A stretch of 15,061 nt of DNA from Bacillota bacterium. GTDB lineage: Bacteria; Bacillota; Clostridia; Lachnospirales; Lachnospiraceae. A program made the translations under genes and the position numbers. The stretch is from the NCBI GenBank assembly GCA_023415635.1, contig JAEZJV010000070.1, positions 1 to 15,061 on the forward strand, in the 5' to 3' direction. Shown here in pieces: positions 5,348-13,110 of the stretch (positions are counted from its first letter, which is position 1; each line of letters opens with the position of its first letter). The notes under the pieces are model-generated. The model saw only the letters and a program-made list of their open reading frames with translations, ran no database searches and was not told the origin of the DNA.

Positions 5348-7957
5348 TTACTCTATCTCACTATCCTGTACTACCGTTCCTGCCTCTTCCTCCGGATATT
5401 CTTCATCAGAAGAATTCTCTATGGAGAATTGACTGGTATCTATAACCTGATTTTCTTCATTTAATTCATTTTCCAGGTTTTTGATCAGCTCGTCTTCAGA
5501 GGTTGAAGCGGTAGTTTCTCTTACCTTCGTCAGGTTCGCTACCTTGATATTTAAGGCAACATCGATATCCATCAGTTTCACACCGGAGGTGATTCTTCCA
5601 AGCTTTGAGATATCCCTAACCGCAATGCGGATAATGATACCCTCATTGGTTATCAGCATTACTTCATTTTCCTCATTGACCGCTTTTACACCTATTACAT
5701 CACCGGTTCTTTCCGTAATCTTATAGCATTTTACACCCTTACCGCCGCGATGCTGCACCGTGAATTCTTCCATCTCGGTACACTTACCCATTCCGAATTC
5801 TGATACGAACAACAGGTATTGACCCTGGGTATCCAGCTGCATTCCTACAATCTCATCATCTCCGGTCAAATTCATACCAATCACACCCATGGAGGTCCTT
5901 CCGGTAGGTCTTACATCCCTCTCATTAAAACGGATACACATACCATTTTTCGTTACCAGGAAGATATCCTTCAGATGATTTGTTACCTTGACTTCTATTA
6001 ATTCGTCGTCTTCTCTGAGGCTGATTGCCTGAAGACCCGACTTTCTTATATTCTCATAGTCACGGATTGGTGTCTTTTTTACGATACCGTTCTTCGTGGC
6101 CATAAACAGGAAACGGTCATTCTTATATTCCTTTAGAGGAATAATTGCCGTGATTCTCTCCTCCGGCAACAACTGAAGAAGATTAACGATTGCCGTACCT
6201 CTGGCTGTCCTGCTTGACTCCGGTATCTCATAGGCCTTTAACCTGTATACCCGTCCCTTATTGGTTAAGAACATAATATAGTGATGATTTGAGGTCATCA
6301 GGAGATCCTCGATGAAATCCTCCTCGATGGTCTGCATACCCTTGATACCCTTACCTCCGCGATGCTGACTCTTAAAGTTATCAATTGTCATACGCTTGAT
6401 ATATCCTAATTTTGTCATGGCAATCACAGTATTTTCGTTGGGAATCATATCCTCCATCGAAATATCGAATTCGTCATAGCCAATGGAGGTTCTTCTCTCG
6501 TCACCATATTTATCACGGATAACGGTAATCTCCTCCTTGATTACTCCAAGTAATTTCTTTTCATCTGCAAGGATAGCTTTATATTCTTCAATTTTTATCA
6601 TCAATTCAGCAAATTCTGCTTCGAGACGTTCTCTTTCCAATCCGGTTAACGCACGAAGTCTCATATCGATGATTGCCTGAGCCTGAACATCGGTCAGAGC
6701 AAATCGCTCGATCAGCTTCTCCTTTGCTGCATTACCATTGGCGGAACTACGAATAATCTTAATTACTTCATCAATATTATCAAGGGCAATCAACAAACCC
6801 TTTAAGATATGGGCACGTTCCTCTGCCTTATTTAAATCATAAATAGTTCTTCTGGTTATAACTTCCTTCTGATGCTTTAGATAATAATCCAGCATCTGAT
6901 AAAGATTCAGAACTCTTGGCTCGTTATTAACCAGCGCGAGCATGATAACACCAAAGGTCTCTTGAAGCTGTGTATGTTTATAAAGCTGATTCAACAGGAC
7001 ATTGGCATTTATATCTCTTCTGAGCTCAATGGCTATTCTCATACCGGTTCGATCTGATTCATCACGAAGCTCTGTAATTCCTTCAATCTTCTTTTCCTTT
7101 ACCAGATCTGCAATCTTCTCGATCAGACGGGCTTTATTTACCATGTACGGAAGTTCTGTAACCACAATACGGTTTTTTCCGTTTGCCATCGGTTCTATAT
7201 CGGTCACTGCCCGTACCCTGATCTTACCTCGTCCTGTACGATATGCCTCTTCAATGCCTGCAGTTCCGAGAATCTCCGCACCTGTAGGGAAGTCAGGTCC
7301 CTTGATTATCTCCAGCAATTCGCTGATATCTGTATCTCTGTCTTCCTCAATTTGATTATCTATTATCTTAATTACACCGTTAATTACCTCTCGTAGATTA
7401 TGCGGCGGAATATTGGTAGCCATACCAACAGCAATTCCCGAAGTACCGTTGATTAATAGATTCGGGAATCTTGACGGTAATACCTCCGGTTCCTTCTCCG
7501 TCTCATCAAAGTTCGGTGAGAAGTTGACTGTATCCTTGTTGATATCGGATAACATCTCCATAGAAATCTTGCTTAATCTGGCCTCTGTGTATCGCATAGC
7601 CGCAGCTCCATCGCCATCGACGGAGCCGAAGTTTCCATGTCCGTCTACCAATGGATATCTGGTAGAGAAATTCTGTGCCAGTTTTACGAGAGCCTCATAG
7701 ATAGAACTGTCTCCATGAGGATGATATTTACCCATTGTATCACCGACAATACGCGCGCACTTACGATGTGGTTTATCGGGACCGTTGTTCAATTCAATCA
7801 TTGCATATAAAATTCTTCTTTGTACCGGCTTTAAACCGTCCCTTACATCGGGCAGGGCGCGGGCAGCGATTACTGACATGGCATATTCAATATATGAAGC
7901 CTCCATAGTCTTTTTTAAATCGACGTCATGCACCTTGTCGAAGATATTCTCATCCAT
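5348..7957 (-). CDS. gyrA: DNA gyrase subunit A
   Basis: An 869-residue breakage-reunion subunit of DNA gyrase, which introduces negative supercoils as GyrA2GyrB2. The catalytic tyrosine is Tyr123 in AAMRYTEARL. The quinolone region HPHGDSSIYE has Ser84 and Glu88, the ordinary unmutated state in Firmicutes. The C-terminal DNA-wrapping propeller carries the GyrA box QHRGGKG at 531-537, which separates GyrA from ParC. The identical heptad recurs at 735-741. An acidic tail (about 820-869, rich in E and D) ends the protein. ATG at 7957 follows GGAGGAA. It lies 55 bases after gyrB in the usual order, with an imperfect hairpin in the gap. Confidence 0.98.
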   Translation of the reverse strand: MDENIFDKVHDVDLKKTMEASYIEYAMSVIAARALPDVRDGLKPVQRRILYAMIELNNGPDKPHRKCARIVGDTMGKYHPHGDSSIYEALVKLAQNFSTRYPLVDGHGNFGSVDGDGAAAMRYTEARLSKISMEMLSDINKDTVNFSPNFDETEKEPEVLPSRFPNLLINGTSGIAVGMATNIPPHNLREVINGVIKIIDNQIEEDRDTDISELLEIIKGPDFPTGAEILGTAGIEEAYRTGRGKIRVRAVTDIEPMANGKNRIVVTELPYMVNKARLIEKIADLVKEKKIEGITELRDESDRTGMRIAIELRRDINANVLLNQLYKHTQLQETFGVIMLALVNNEPRVLNLYQMLDYYLKHQKEVITRRTIYDLNKAEERAHILKGLLIALDNIDEVIKIIRSSANGNAAKEKLIERFALTDVQAQAIIDMRLRALTGLERERLEAEFAELMIKIEEYKAILADEKKLLGVIKEEITVIRDKYGDERRTSIGYDEFDISMEDMIPNENTVIAMTKLGYIKRMTIDNFKSQHRGGKGIKGMQTIEEDFIEDLLMTSNHHYIMFLTNKGRVYRLKAYEIPESSRTARGTAIVNLLQLLPEERITAIIPLKEYKNDRFLFMATKNGIVKKTPIRDYENIRKSGLQAISLREDDELIEVKVTNHLKDIFLVTKNGMCIRFNERDVRPTGRTSMGVIGMNLTGDDEIVGMQLDTQGQYLLFVSEFGMGKCTEMEEFTVQHRGGKGVKCYKITERTGDVIGVKAVNEENEVMLITNEGIIIRIAVRDISKLGRITSGVKLMDIDVALNIKVANLTKVRETTASTSEDELIKNLENELNEENQVIDTSQFSIENSSDEEYPEEEAGTVVQDSEIE

Positions 7958-7978
7958 TGTTATTCCTCCGTTTAGTGA

Positions 7979-8008
7979 CCTTCCGACTGATAAAGCTTAG
8001 ACCGAAGG
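7979..8008 (-). other. Hairpin between gyrB and gyrA
   Basis: CCTTCCGACT (7979-7988) pairs with AGACCGAAGG (7999-8008) at eight of ten positions around a ten-base loop. No T run follows on the minus strand, so it is not a terminator. It could stabilise the gyrB 3' end or be a processing site in the gyrB-gyrA transcript. Confidence 0.45.
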
Positions 8009-8012
8009 ACGA

Positions 8013-9923
8013 TTATATATCAAGATTCTTTACATATTTTGCGTTTGCCTCGATAAATTCCCTTCTTGGCTCCACCTTATCCCCCATCAGAGTAGTAAAG
8101 GTCAGATCGATTTCTGAGGACTCCTCCTCATCCATGCTAACACGAAGCAGTATCCTCTTCTCGGGATCCATGGTTGTATCCCATAATTGCTCAGCATCCA
8201 TCTCTCCAAGACCTTTATAGCGTTGAATCTTGTTACTGGAATCTCTTCCAATTTCAGAAAGAATTTGATTCAATTCTTCATCACTGTACGCATAACGGAC
8301 CATTTTATTTTTTTCCACCTTATACAATGGTGGCTGTGCCAGGTACACATATCCCTGCTTGATCAGTTCTGGCATAAAACGGTAGAAGAAAGTCAATAAT
8401 AAGGTACTGATATGGGCACCATCAACGTCTGCATCCGTCATAATGATAATTTTATGATAACGCAGCTTGCTGATATCAAAATCCTCTGAGATGCCTGTAC
8501 CAAAGGCGGTAATCATAGCCTTGATCTCATTGTTAACCAATATTTTATCTAATCGTGATTTCTCAACATTTAAAATTTTTCCTCTGAGAGGCAGGATTGC
8601 CTGTGTTGCTCTGGTTCTGGCCGTCTTAGCAGAACCGCCCGCAGAATCACCCTCAACGATATAGATTTCGCATCTTGTCGGATCCTTATCGGAGCAATCG
8701 GCTAATTTACCCGGTAGACTCATTCCTTCGAGAGCAGTCTTTCTTCTGGTTAAATCTCTCGCTTTTCTTGCAGCATCTCTCGCTCTTTGGGCAAGCACCG
8801 CTTTTTCACAGATCATCTTGGCAACCTGTGGATTCTGCTCCAGGAAGTAGGTCAATTGTTCACTTACAATGCTGTCTACCGCTCCTCTGGCTTCACTGTT
8901 GCCTAATTTCTGCTTGGTCTGACCCTCAAACTGAGGCTCGGATATCTTTATACTGATAATCGCTGTCAGACCTTCCCTTATGTCTTCTCCTGTCAGATTC
9001 TGATCACTGTCCTTTAAAAATTTCATAGTCCTTGCGTAATCGTTGAAGGTCTTTGTAATAGCATTCTTAAAGCCAGCCAGATGGGTTCCGCCTTCCGGTG
9101 TGGTAATATTATTAACAAAGCTGTAACAGCCTTCGGTATAAGTGCCGTTATGCTGCATTGCCACTTCGACATAGACCTCGTCCCTGGTACCCTCACAGTA
9201 AATAATTTCCGGATATAAGGGGTCCTTATGACGATTCAAATATTGCACATATTCCTTAATACCGCCGACATAATGGAACTCTCTTTCCTTTCCGTCCGGC
9301 TCTCTGTTATCGGAAAGTATGATTTTGATGTTTTTTGTAAGAAATGCCATTTCACGTAATCTCTGTTTTAAAACCTCATAGTCATAAACTGTTTCTTCAA
9401 AAATTTCTTTGTCCGGTAGGAAAGAGACTGTGGTACCCCTCTGTTCTGTTTCTCCGGTTTCCTCCAGACGCCCGCATGCCTTGCCTCGTTCATATCGCTG
9501 AAAATACCTTTTTCCGTCAACACAGATTTCGACCGTCAACCATTCGGAAAGTGCGTTTACGACAGATGCTCCTACTCCATGAAGACCACCGGAAACCTTA
9601 TATCCCCCACCGCCAAATTTACCGCCGGCATGGAGAATGGTAAATACAACTTCAACTGAAGAAATACCCTTCTTCTGGTTAATACCCACCGGGATACCCC
9701 TTCCGTTATCCTTAACAGTAATGGAATTATCTTCATTAATCGTAACATTAATCGTATCACAGTATCCAGCAAGTGCTTCATCCACAGCATTGTCTACAAT
9801 TTCATATACCAAGTGGTGTAGTCCCTTGGAGGAAGTGGTTCCAATATACATACCCGGCCTTTTTCTTACTGCCTCAAGCCCTTCCAATATCTGAATTTGA
9901 TCTGCACCGTATTCGTTACCCAT
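8013..9923 (-). CDS. gyrB: DNA gyrase subunit B
   Basis: A 636-residue ATPase subunit of DNA gyrase. The GHKL ATP-binding motifs are VDNAVDEA (43-50), DNGRGIPV (72-79) and the lid GGLHGVGASVVNALS (112-126). The TOPRIM metal-binding residues are EGDSAGG (424-430) and DADVDGAH (497-504). The C-terminal YKGLGEMD and ANAKYVKNLDI ends are typical. The length is normal for Firmicutes, without the large insert of some proteobacterial forms. ATG at 9923 follows GGAGGAGTAATC. It sits between recF and gyrA as in other Firmicute origins. The 160 bases upstream contain a small competing hairpin next to the ribosome site, described separately. Confidence 0.98.
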   Translation of the reverse strand: MGNEYGADQIQILEGLEAVRKRPGMYIGTTSSKGLHHLVYEIVDNAVDEALAGYCDTINVTINEDNSITVKDNGRGIPVGINQKKGISSVEVVFTILHAGGKFGGGGYKVSGGLHGVGASVVNALSEWLTVEICVDGKRYFQRYERGKACGRLEETGETEQRGTTVSFLPDKEIFEETVYDYEVLKQRLREMAFLTKNIKIILSDNREPDGKEREFHYVGGIKEYVQYLNRHKDPLYPEIIYCEGTRDEVYVEVAMQHNGTYTEGCYSFVNNITTPEGGTHLAGFKNAITKTFNDYARTMKFLKDSDQNLTGEDIREGLTAIISIKISEPQFEGQTKQKLGNSEARGAVDSIVSEQLTYFLEQNPQVAKMICEKAVLAQRARDAARKARDLTRRKTALEGMSLPGKLADCSDKDPTRCEIYIVEGDSAGGSAKTARTRATQAILPLRGKILNVEKSRLDKILVNNEIKAMITAFGTGISEDFDISKLRYHKIIIMTDADVDGAHISTLLLTFFYRFMPELIKQGYVYLAQPPLYKVEKNKMVRYAYSDEELNQILSEIGRDSSNKIQRYKGLGEMDAEQLWDTTMDPEKRILLRVSMDEEESSEIDLTFTTLMGDKVEPRREFIEANAKYVKNLDI

Positions 9924-10083
9924 GATTACTCCTCCATTTTTCTGGGAGGATTACACCTCCGTACTATAAACTATGTCTATTCTCGTTTCTGAACCTGATA
10001 TTATCTTGTGGCTTCTCAATACTCCAAGAATAACAAAACTTTGAGCCACTGTGTGACTTAATAGCTCTTTTTTTTCGAAGATA
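9924..10083 (-). promoter_or_regulatory. recF-gyrB spacer with a possible translation switch
   Basis: The messenger of gyrB would read GGAGG (9960-9956), CCTCC (9949-9945) and the true ribosome site GGAGG (9935-9931) in a row. The middle CCTCC can pair with either neighbour: the upstream copy with a six-base loop, or the ribosome site with six base pairs (TCCTCC/GGAGGA). Pairing with one frees the other. A three-codon frame, ATG GAG GAG TAA, overlaps the ribosome site and ends three bases before the gyrB ATG. I find no convincing promoter; TATAGT near 9963-9968 lacks a good -35. Confidence 0.4.
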
Positions 10084-11172
10084 CTACTCCTTCACACTTT
10101 CAACTGTTCCGTTTATCACATGAAAAATCTGTCGATGATTCATTCGCTGATTAATAAATTCCTCAAGTCCTGTACAGGTTATCATTGTCTGGATGTCTCC
10201 TATACTGCTTAGCAGGTGGATCTGTCTCTGCCTGTCGAGCTCTGATAATACATCATCCAAAAGAAGAATCGGATTCTCCTTAATAATAGATTTAACCAGC
10301 TCTATTTCTGCCAACTTACAGGATAGAGCTGCTGTCCTCTGCTGCCCCTGGGAACCGTATTTTCGAATATCTATTGTTCCCATTAGAAAACTGAGATCAT
10401 CTCTGTGGGGACCCACATGGGTTATCTTGAGCAATAGGTCCTTCTCAAGGGACTTCTTTAAACGGTTCTCGAATTCCGAACTCCTTACGTTCGGTTCATA
10501 TTGCAGTGTCAATTCTTCCTTACCACCGCTAAGCTTCTTATGTATTACTCCTACCAGCTCATTCAGTCGGAAGATAAAATTCTCTCTTGTCTCAATAATC
10601 TTTCTGCCGTACTCCATGAGTTTTTCATCCCACAGATAAAGTGTATCCAATAAACTCCTGTTATTAACGATTTGTTTGAGTAAATTATTTCTTTGTTCCA
10701 ACGCTTTATTGTAATTGGTCAGGTTATTTAAGTATATCCTATCCAATTGGCAAAGCTCCAAATCCAAGAATCTCCGGCGTTCTGCCGGACCATTTTTTAT
10801 AATATAAAGATCCTCCGGTGAAAAAAACACAAGGTTCAGCATTCCGAATAATTCACCTTGTCTTTTTATTGGAACACCGTCTATGGCAACTCCCTTTGCT
10901 TTATTTTTCTTTATATGCAAATCAATTCGGTGAGGAATCTGATTTTTTTCAATAACAATTCTGACATGTGCCTCGTCTGCTTCAAATCTTATAATCTCCC
11001 GATCCTTACTTCCCCGATGTGATTTCGTAGTCCCACACAGATAGATAGCTTCAAGAATATTGGTTTTTCCCTGAGCATTTTCTCCGTAAAGAATGTTGGT
11101 CCCATTATGAAATTGCATGGAAAGATCATTGTAATTCCGATAATCCTTCAGTTCTAAAGATTTTACAATCAT
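10084..11172 (-). CDS. recF: DNA replication and repair protein RecF
   Basis: A 362-residue SMC-like ATPase that helps load RecA at gaps behind stalled forks, with RecO and RecR. Walker A is GENAQGKT (30-37), followed by SHRG; FSPEDL is at about 117-122; the ABC-type signature YGSQGQQR is at 272-279 and Walker B ILLLDDVLSELD at 302-313. The start is ATG 11172 with TTGGAG upstream, matching the family N-terminus MxVKSLELxxYRNY; the frame continues nine codons to a TTG at 11199 without support. It lies 34 bases behind the small S4 gene, in the conserved dnaN-S4-recF order. 160 bases separate it from gyrB. Confidence 0.97.
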   Translation of the reverse strand: MIVKSLELKDYRNYNDLSMQFHNGTNILYGENAQGKTNILEAIYLCGTTKSHRGSKDREIIRFEADEAHVRIVIEKNQIPHRIDLHIKKNKAKGVAIDGVPIKRQGELFGMLNLVFFSPEDLYIIKNGPAERRRFLDLELCQLDRIYLNNLTNYNKALEQRNNLLKQIVNNRSLLDTLYLWDEKLMEYGRKIIETRENFIFRLNELVGVIHKKLSGGKEELTLQYEPNVRSSEFENRLKKSLEKDLLLKITHVGPHRDDLSFLMGTIDIRKYGSQGQQRTAALSCKLAEIELVKSIIKENPILLLDDVLSELDRQRQIHLLSSIGDIQTMITCTGLEEFINQRMNHRQIFHVINGTVESVKE

Positions 11173-11206
11173 ATCTGCTCCAACATACCTCTTTTTCAAT
11201 CAAGAA

Positions 11207-11416
11207 TCATTTCATTATCCTAATCTGTTCCCCTTTAAATTCTACAAGATCACCCTCGTAAAGCTTTTTTCCTCTTTGAAGCACTACTGCTCCATTAACC
11301 TTAACCCTGCCGTCAAGAATTTCTTCCTTTGCTTCCACTCCGGAATCAACAAGACCGGTGGCCTTTAAGGCTTGTCCGAGCTTAATAAATTCTTCCCTTA
11401 ACTTTATATCCTGCAT
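11207..11416 (-). CDS. Small S4-domain RNA-binding protein (YaaA/RlbA family)
   Basis: A 69-residue protein that is essentially one S4 domain: LGQALKATGLV (about residues 14-24), GVEAKEEILDGRVKVNGAV, and the closing strand GDLVEFKGEQIRI. In B. subtilis the gene at the same place between dnaN and recF is yaaA (rlbA), linked to ribosome assembly. The fold binds structured RNA; the exact target here is unknown. The start at ATG 11416 follows GGAG by four bases. A GTG nine codons upstream (11443) is in frame but the shorter form fits the family. It is co-oriented with recF, 34 bases ahead, and preceded by a leader full of hairpins. Confidence 0.92.
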   Translation of the reverse strand: MQDIKLREEFIKLGQALKATGLVDSGVEAKEEILDGRVKVNGAVVLQRGKKLYEGDLVEFKGEQIRIMK

Positions 11417-11700
11417 AATGCTCCATTCTGCGTGCGGTTGCACACCGGTAATACTTCATAAATATGCCCAAATTACATACAAATGGTCCGGCTGATCTGC
11501 CGGATCACTAGCATAAGAAAGTCTCTGGAAAGTAAGCTTTGCGAGAGCTTTTTTGTGCCGGATTATCCGGTCACCTTTGGTGACAGGACCTATTCCCTCT
11601 AATTCGGGAAACAATTTTTCCTGTTGTCTTTATAATTCTATCCTCATGATTTTATTATCATAATTCTATCCTTATAATTCCTGTTACCATTTCTCGGTTT
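11417..11700 (-). promoter_or_regulatory. Hairpin-rich leader of the S4-recF genes
   Basis: This dnaN-S4 spacer has four inverted repeats: TCCGGC/GCCGGA (11487-11504), AAGCT/AGCTT (11534-11549), GTGCCGGA/TCCGG-T-CAC (11555-11574, one bulged T) and GTCACC/GGTGAC (11570-11584, loop TTT). The last two share 11570-11574 and cannot form together. A 13-base direct repeat, ATAATTCTATCCT, stands at 11632-11644 and 11660-11672. None of the stems is followed by a T run on the minus strand. The stem at 11534-11549 has a TTTT tail only on the plus strand, where no gene ends. I see no match to a riboswitch class I know. Confidence 0.45.
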
Positions 11701-12810
11701 TTATGCTGTCACATTGATGTTTACAGGCAGTATTAAATAAATATATGACTGCTCCTTATCGCGTATAAAGCAGGGAGCCTTTGCATTAATCAGATAAATA
11801 TCAACTGTCTCATCATCGATAACACGTAAAGCATCAAGTAAGAATTTAGGATTGAAACCAATTACAATATCCTTACCCTCCAGAGTGATATCTATTTCCT
11901 CATTCATGGAACCGATGGCTGTATTGATCTTTAGTTCAAAATTATTTTTCTTTATGTCAATGATAATGGGTTTTTTATCTGTCTCTCTTATGAGGAGGGA
12001 TGCTCTCTCGATACAGCTCTGAAGCTCTTTCTTATTGATGGTAACCTTGGTCTCATAATCACTAGAAAGCATCTGATCTATACGGTAATACTCGCCTTCA
12101 ATTAATCTGGTTAGCACAACTGTATTATCAAATTCAAATAAAGCATGCTTTTCCGTAAAGAAAATCTGTACCATAGAGGAAACCTCTCCGGACAAAATCT
12201 TGCTAATTTCATTTAGAGTCTTGCCGGGAACTATAACCTTACGGTTGTCATAGGAATCCTTCATAAAAATCTTTCGAATGGATATTCTATGACCATCCAG
12301 TGAAATTACCCTAAGTTCATTATCCTTGATTTCAAAGAGCTCGCCGGTCATAATCTTATTGCTTTCATTATCCGAGATCGAGAATACGGTCTGCCTTATA
12401 ATTTCTTTTAAAGTAAACTGTGATAAAACAATTGCATTTTCCTTCTCTATTTTCGGAAGACTTGGAAATTCTTCCCCTGATCTGCCCGAGATAGAAAATT
12501 TTGCTTTCTCACAGATAATTTCTGTTAAATAATTATCATCTGTTGTTATACTGACTTCATTTTCGGGAAGTCGACGTACAATTTCAGAAAAGATCTTTGC
12601 ATTTAAGGCAACGGTCCCTTTATCAGCTACATTACCTTTTACTATTGTCTCTATACCAAGCTCCATATCATTAGCTATGAGCTTAATACAATCTTCTGTT
12701 GCTTCGATAATGAGACATTCCAAGATAGGCATGGTAGATTTTACCGGTACTGCCTTTAGTACAATATTAACACCATTTAAAAGATCCGATTTCTGACATT
12801 GGATTTTCAT
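11701..12810 (-). CDS. dnaN: DNA polymerase III beta subunit (sliding clamp)
   Basis: A 369-residue ring-forming clamp that tethers DNA polymerase III and repair enzymes to DNA. It has the usual three-domain length and family markers: LLNGVNIVLKAVPVKSTMPILECLIIEA near the N-terminus, FSISGRSGEEFPSLP around 120-134, and GFNPKFLLDALRVI in the third domain. The start at ATG 12810 follows AGGGAG by about eleven bases, a longer gap than for its neighbours; the frame extends 20 codons upstream to 12870 into origin DNA without a ribosome site. The C-terminus ends LPVNINVTA instead of the common MPMRL, a small family variation. It follows dnaA across a 300-base origin spacer. Confidence 0.97.
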   Translation of the reverse strand: MKIQCQKSDLLNGVNIVLKAVPVKSTMPILECLIIEATEDCIKLIANDMELGIETIVKGNVADKGTVALNAKIFSEIVRRLPENEVSITTDDNYLTEIICEKAKFSISGRSGEEFPSLPKIEKENAIVLSQFTLKEIIRQTVFSISDNESNKIMTGELFEIKDNELRVISLDGHRISIRKIFMKDSYDNRKVIVPGKTLNEISKILSGEVSSMVQIFFTEKHALFEFDNTVVLTRLIEGEYYRIDQMLSSDYETKVTINKKELQSCIERASLLIRETDKKPIIIDIKKNNFELKINTAIGSMNEEIDITLEGKDIVIGFNPKFLLDALRVIDDETVDIYLINAKAPCFIRDKEQSYIYLILPVNINVTA

Positions 12811-13110
12811 CTGTGTATAATCTCCCTTCGCGCATTTGATATAAATATATAAAAGATTCTTAGTAATCATATTAATAAGAGGTGTGAATTTGTTGATATC
12901 TGCATTTTTACCTTAAGAACAAGAGGTTAAGGCAATCTATAGATTGTTGTATTACATTTGAAAGCCTGTGGAAAAGGAGAGGAACAGATAAATGTAAAAA
13001 TCCTGCAAAAAACATAATAACAAAATATCAACGTTTTATCAACCGCTTATCAACAGGAGATCATACAACAATGATAGGCTGCCATGATGTAGCATTTCTT
13101 TCTATTTATT
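12811..13110. other. oriC: oriC downstream part, dnaA-dnaN spacer
   Basis: DnaA-box-like sites (consensus TTATNCACA): TGTGAATTT (12883-12891), TGTTGATAT (12891-12899), TGTGGAAAA (12967-12975), ATATCAACG (13025-13033), TTATCAACC (13036-13044) and TTATCAACA (13047-13055). Only the last is one mismatch from the strict consensus; the TGTGGAAAA site is also one mismatch. The three TATCAAC cores start at 13026, 13037 and 13048, exactly 11 bp apart. A perfect palindrome CAATCTATAGATTG (12933-12946) adjoins the inverted repeat CCTTAA/TTAAGG (12911-12932). No coding frame is credible. Confidence 0.75.
12829..12882. other. Candidate origin unwinding site with DnaA-trio-like tract
   Basis: On the plus strand an AT-rich run (about 12834-12860, with TATAAATATATAAAAG) is followed by TAG TAA TCA TAT TAA TAA (12861-12878), GAGG (12879-12882) and then DnaA-like boxes from 12883. 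In B. subtilis the order AT-rich site, DnaA-trio (5'-[TA]A[GA]-3' triplets), short G-rich step, DnaA boxes is established. Four of six triplets fit here, including the two nearest the boxes. The role is inferred by analogy. Confidence 0.5.

Noticed and set aside
5348..7957. ParC (topoisomerase IV) instead of GyrA
   Set aside because: A canonical-position GyrA box, the acidic tail, and location directly behind gyrB at the origin all indicate GyrA.
11487..11584. Known riboswitch in the S4-recF leader
   Set aside because: I compared it by eye with TPP, FMN, lysine, glycine, cyclic di-GMP, cyclic di-AMP and T-box hallmarks and found none. Only a covariance search could settle it.
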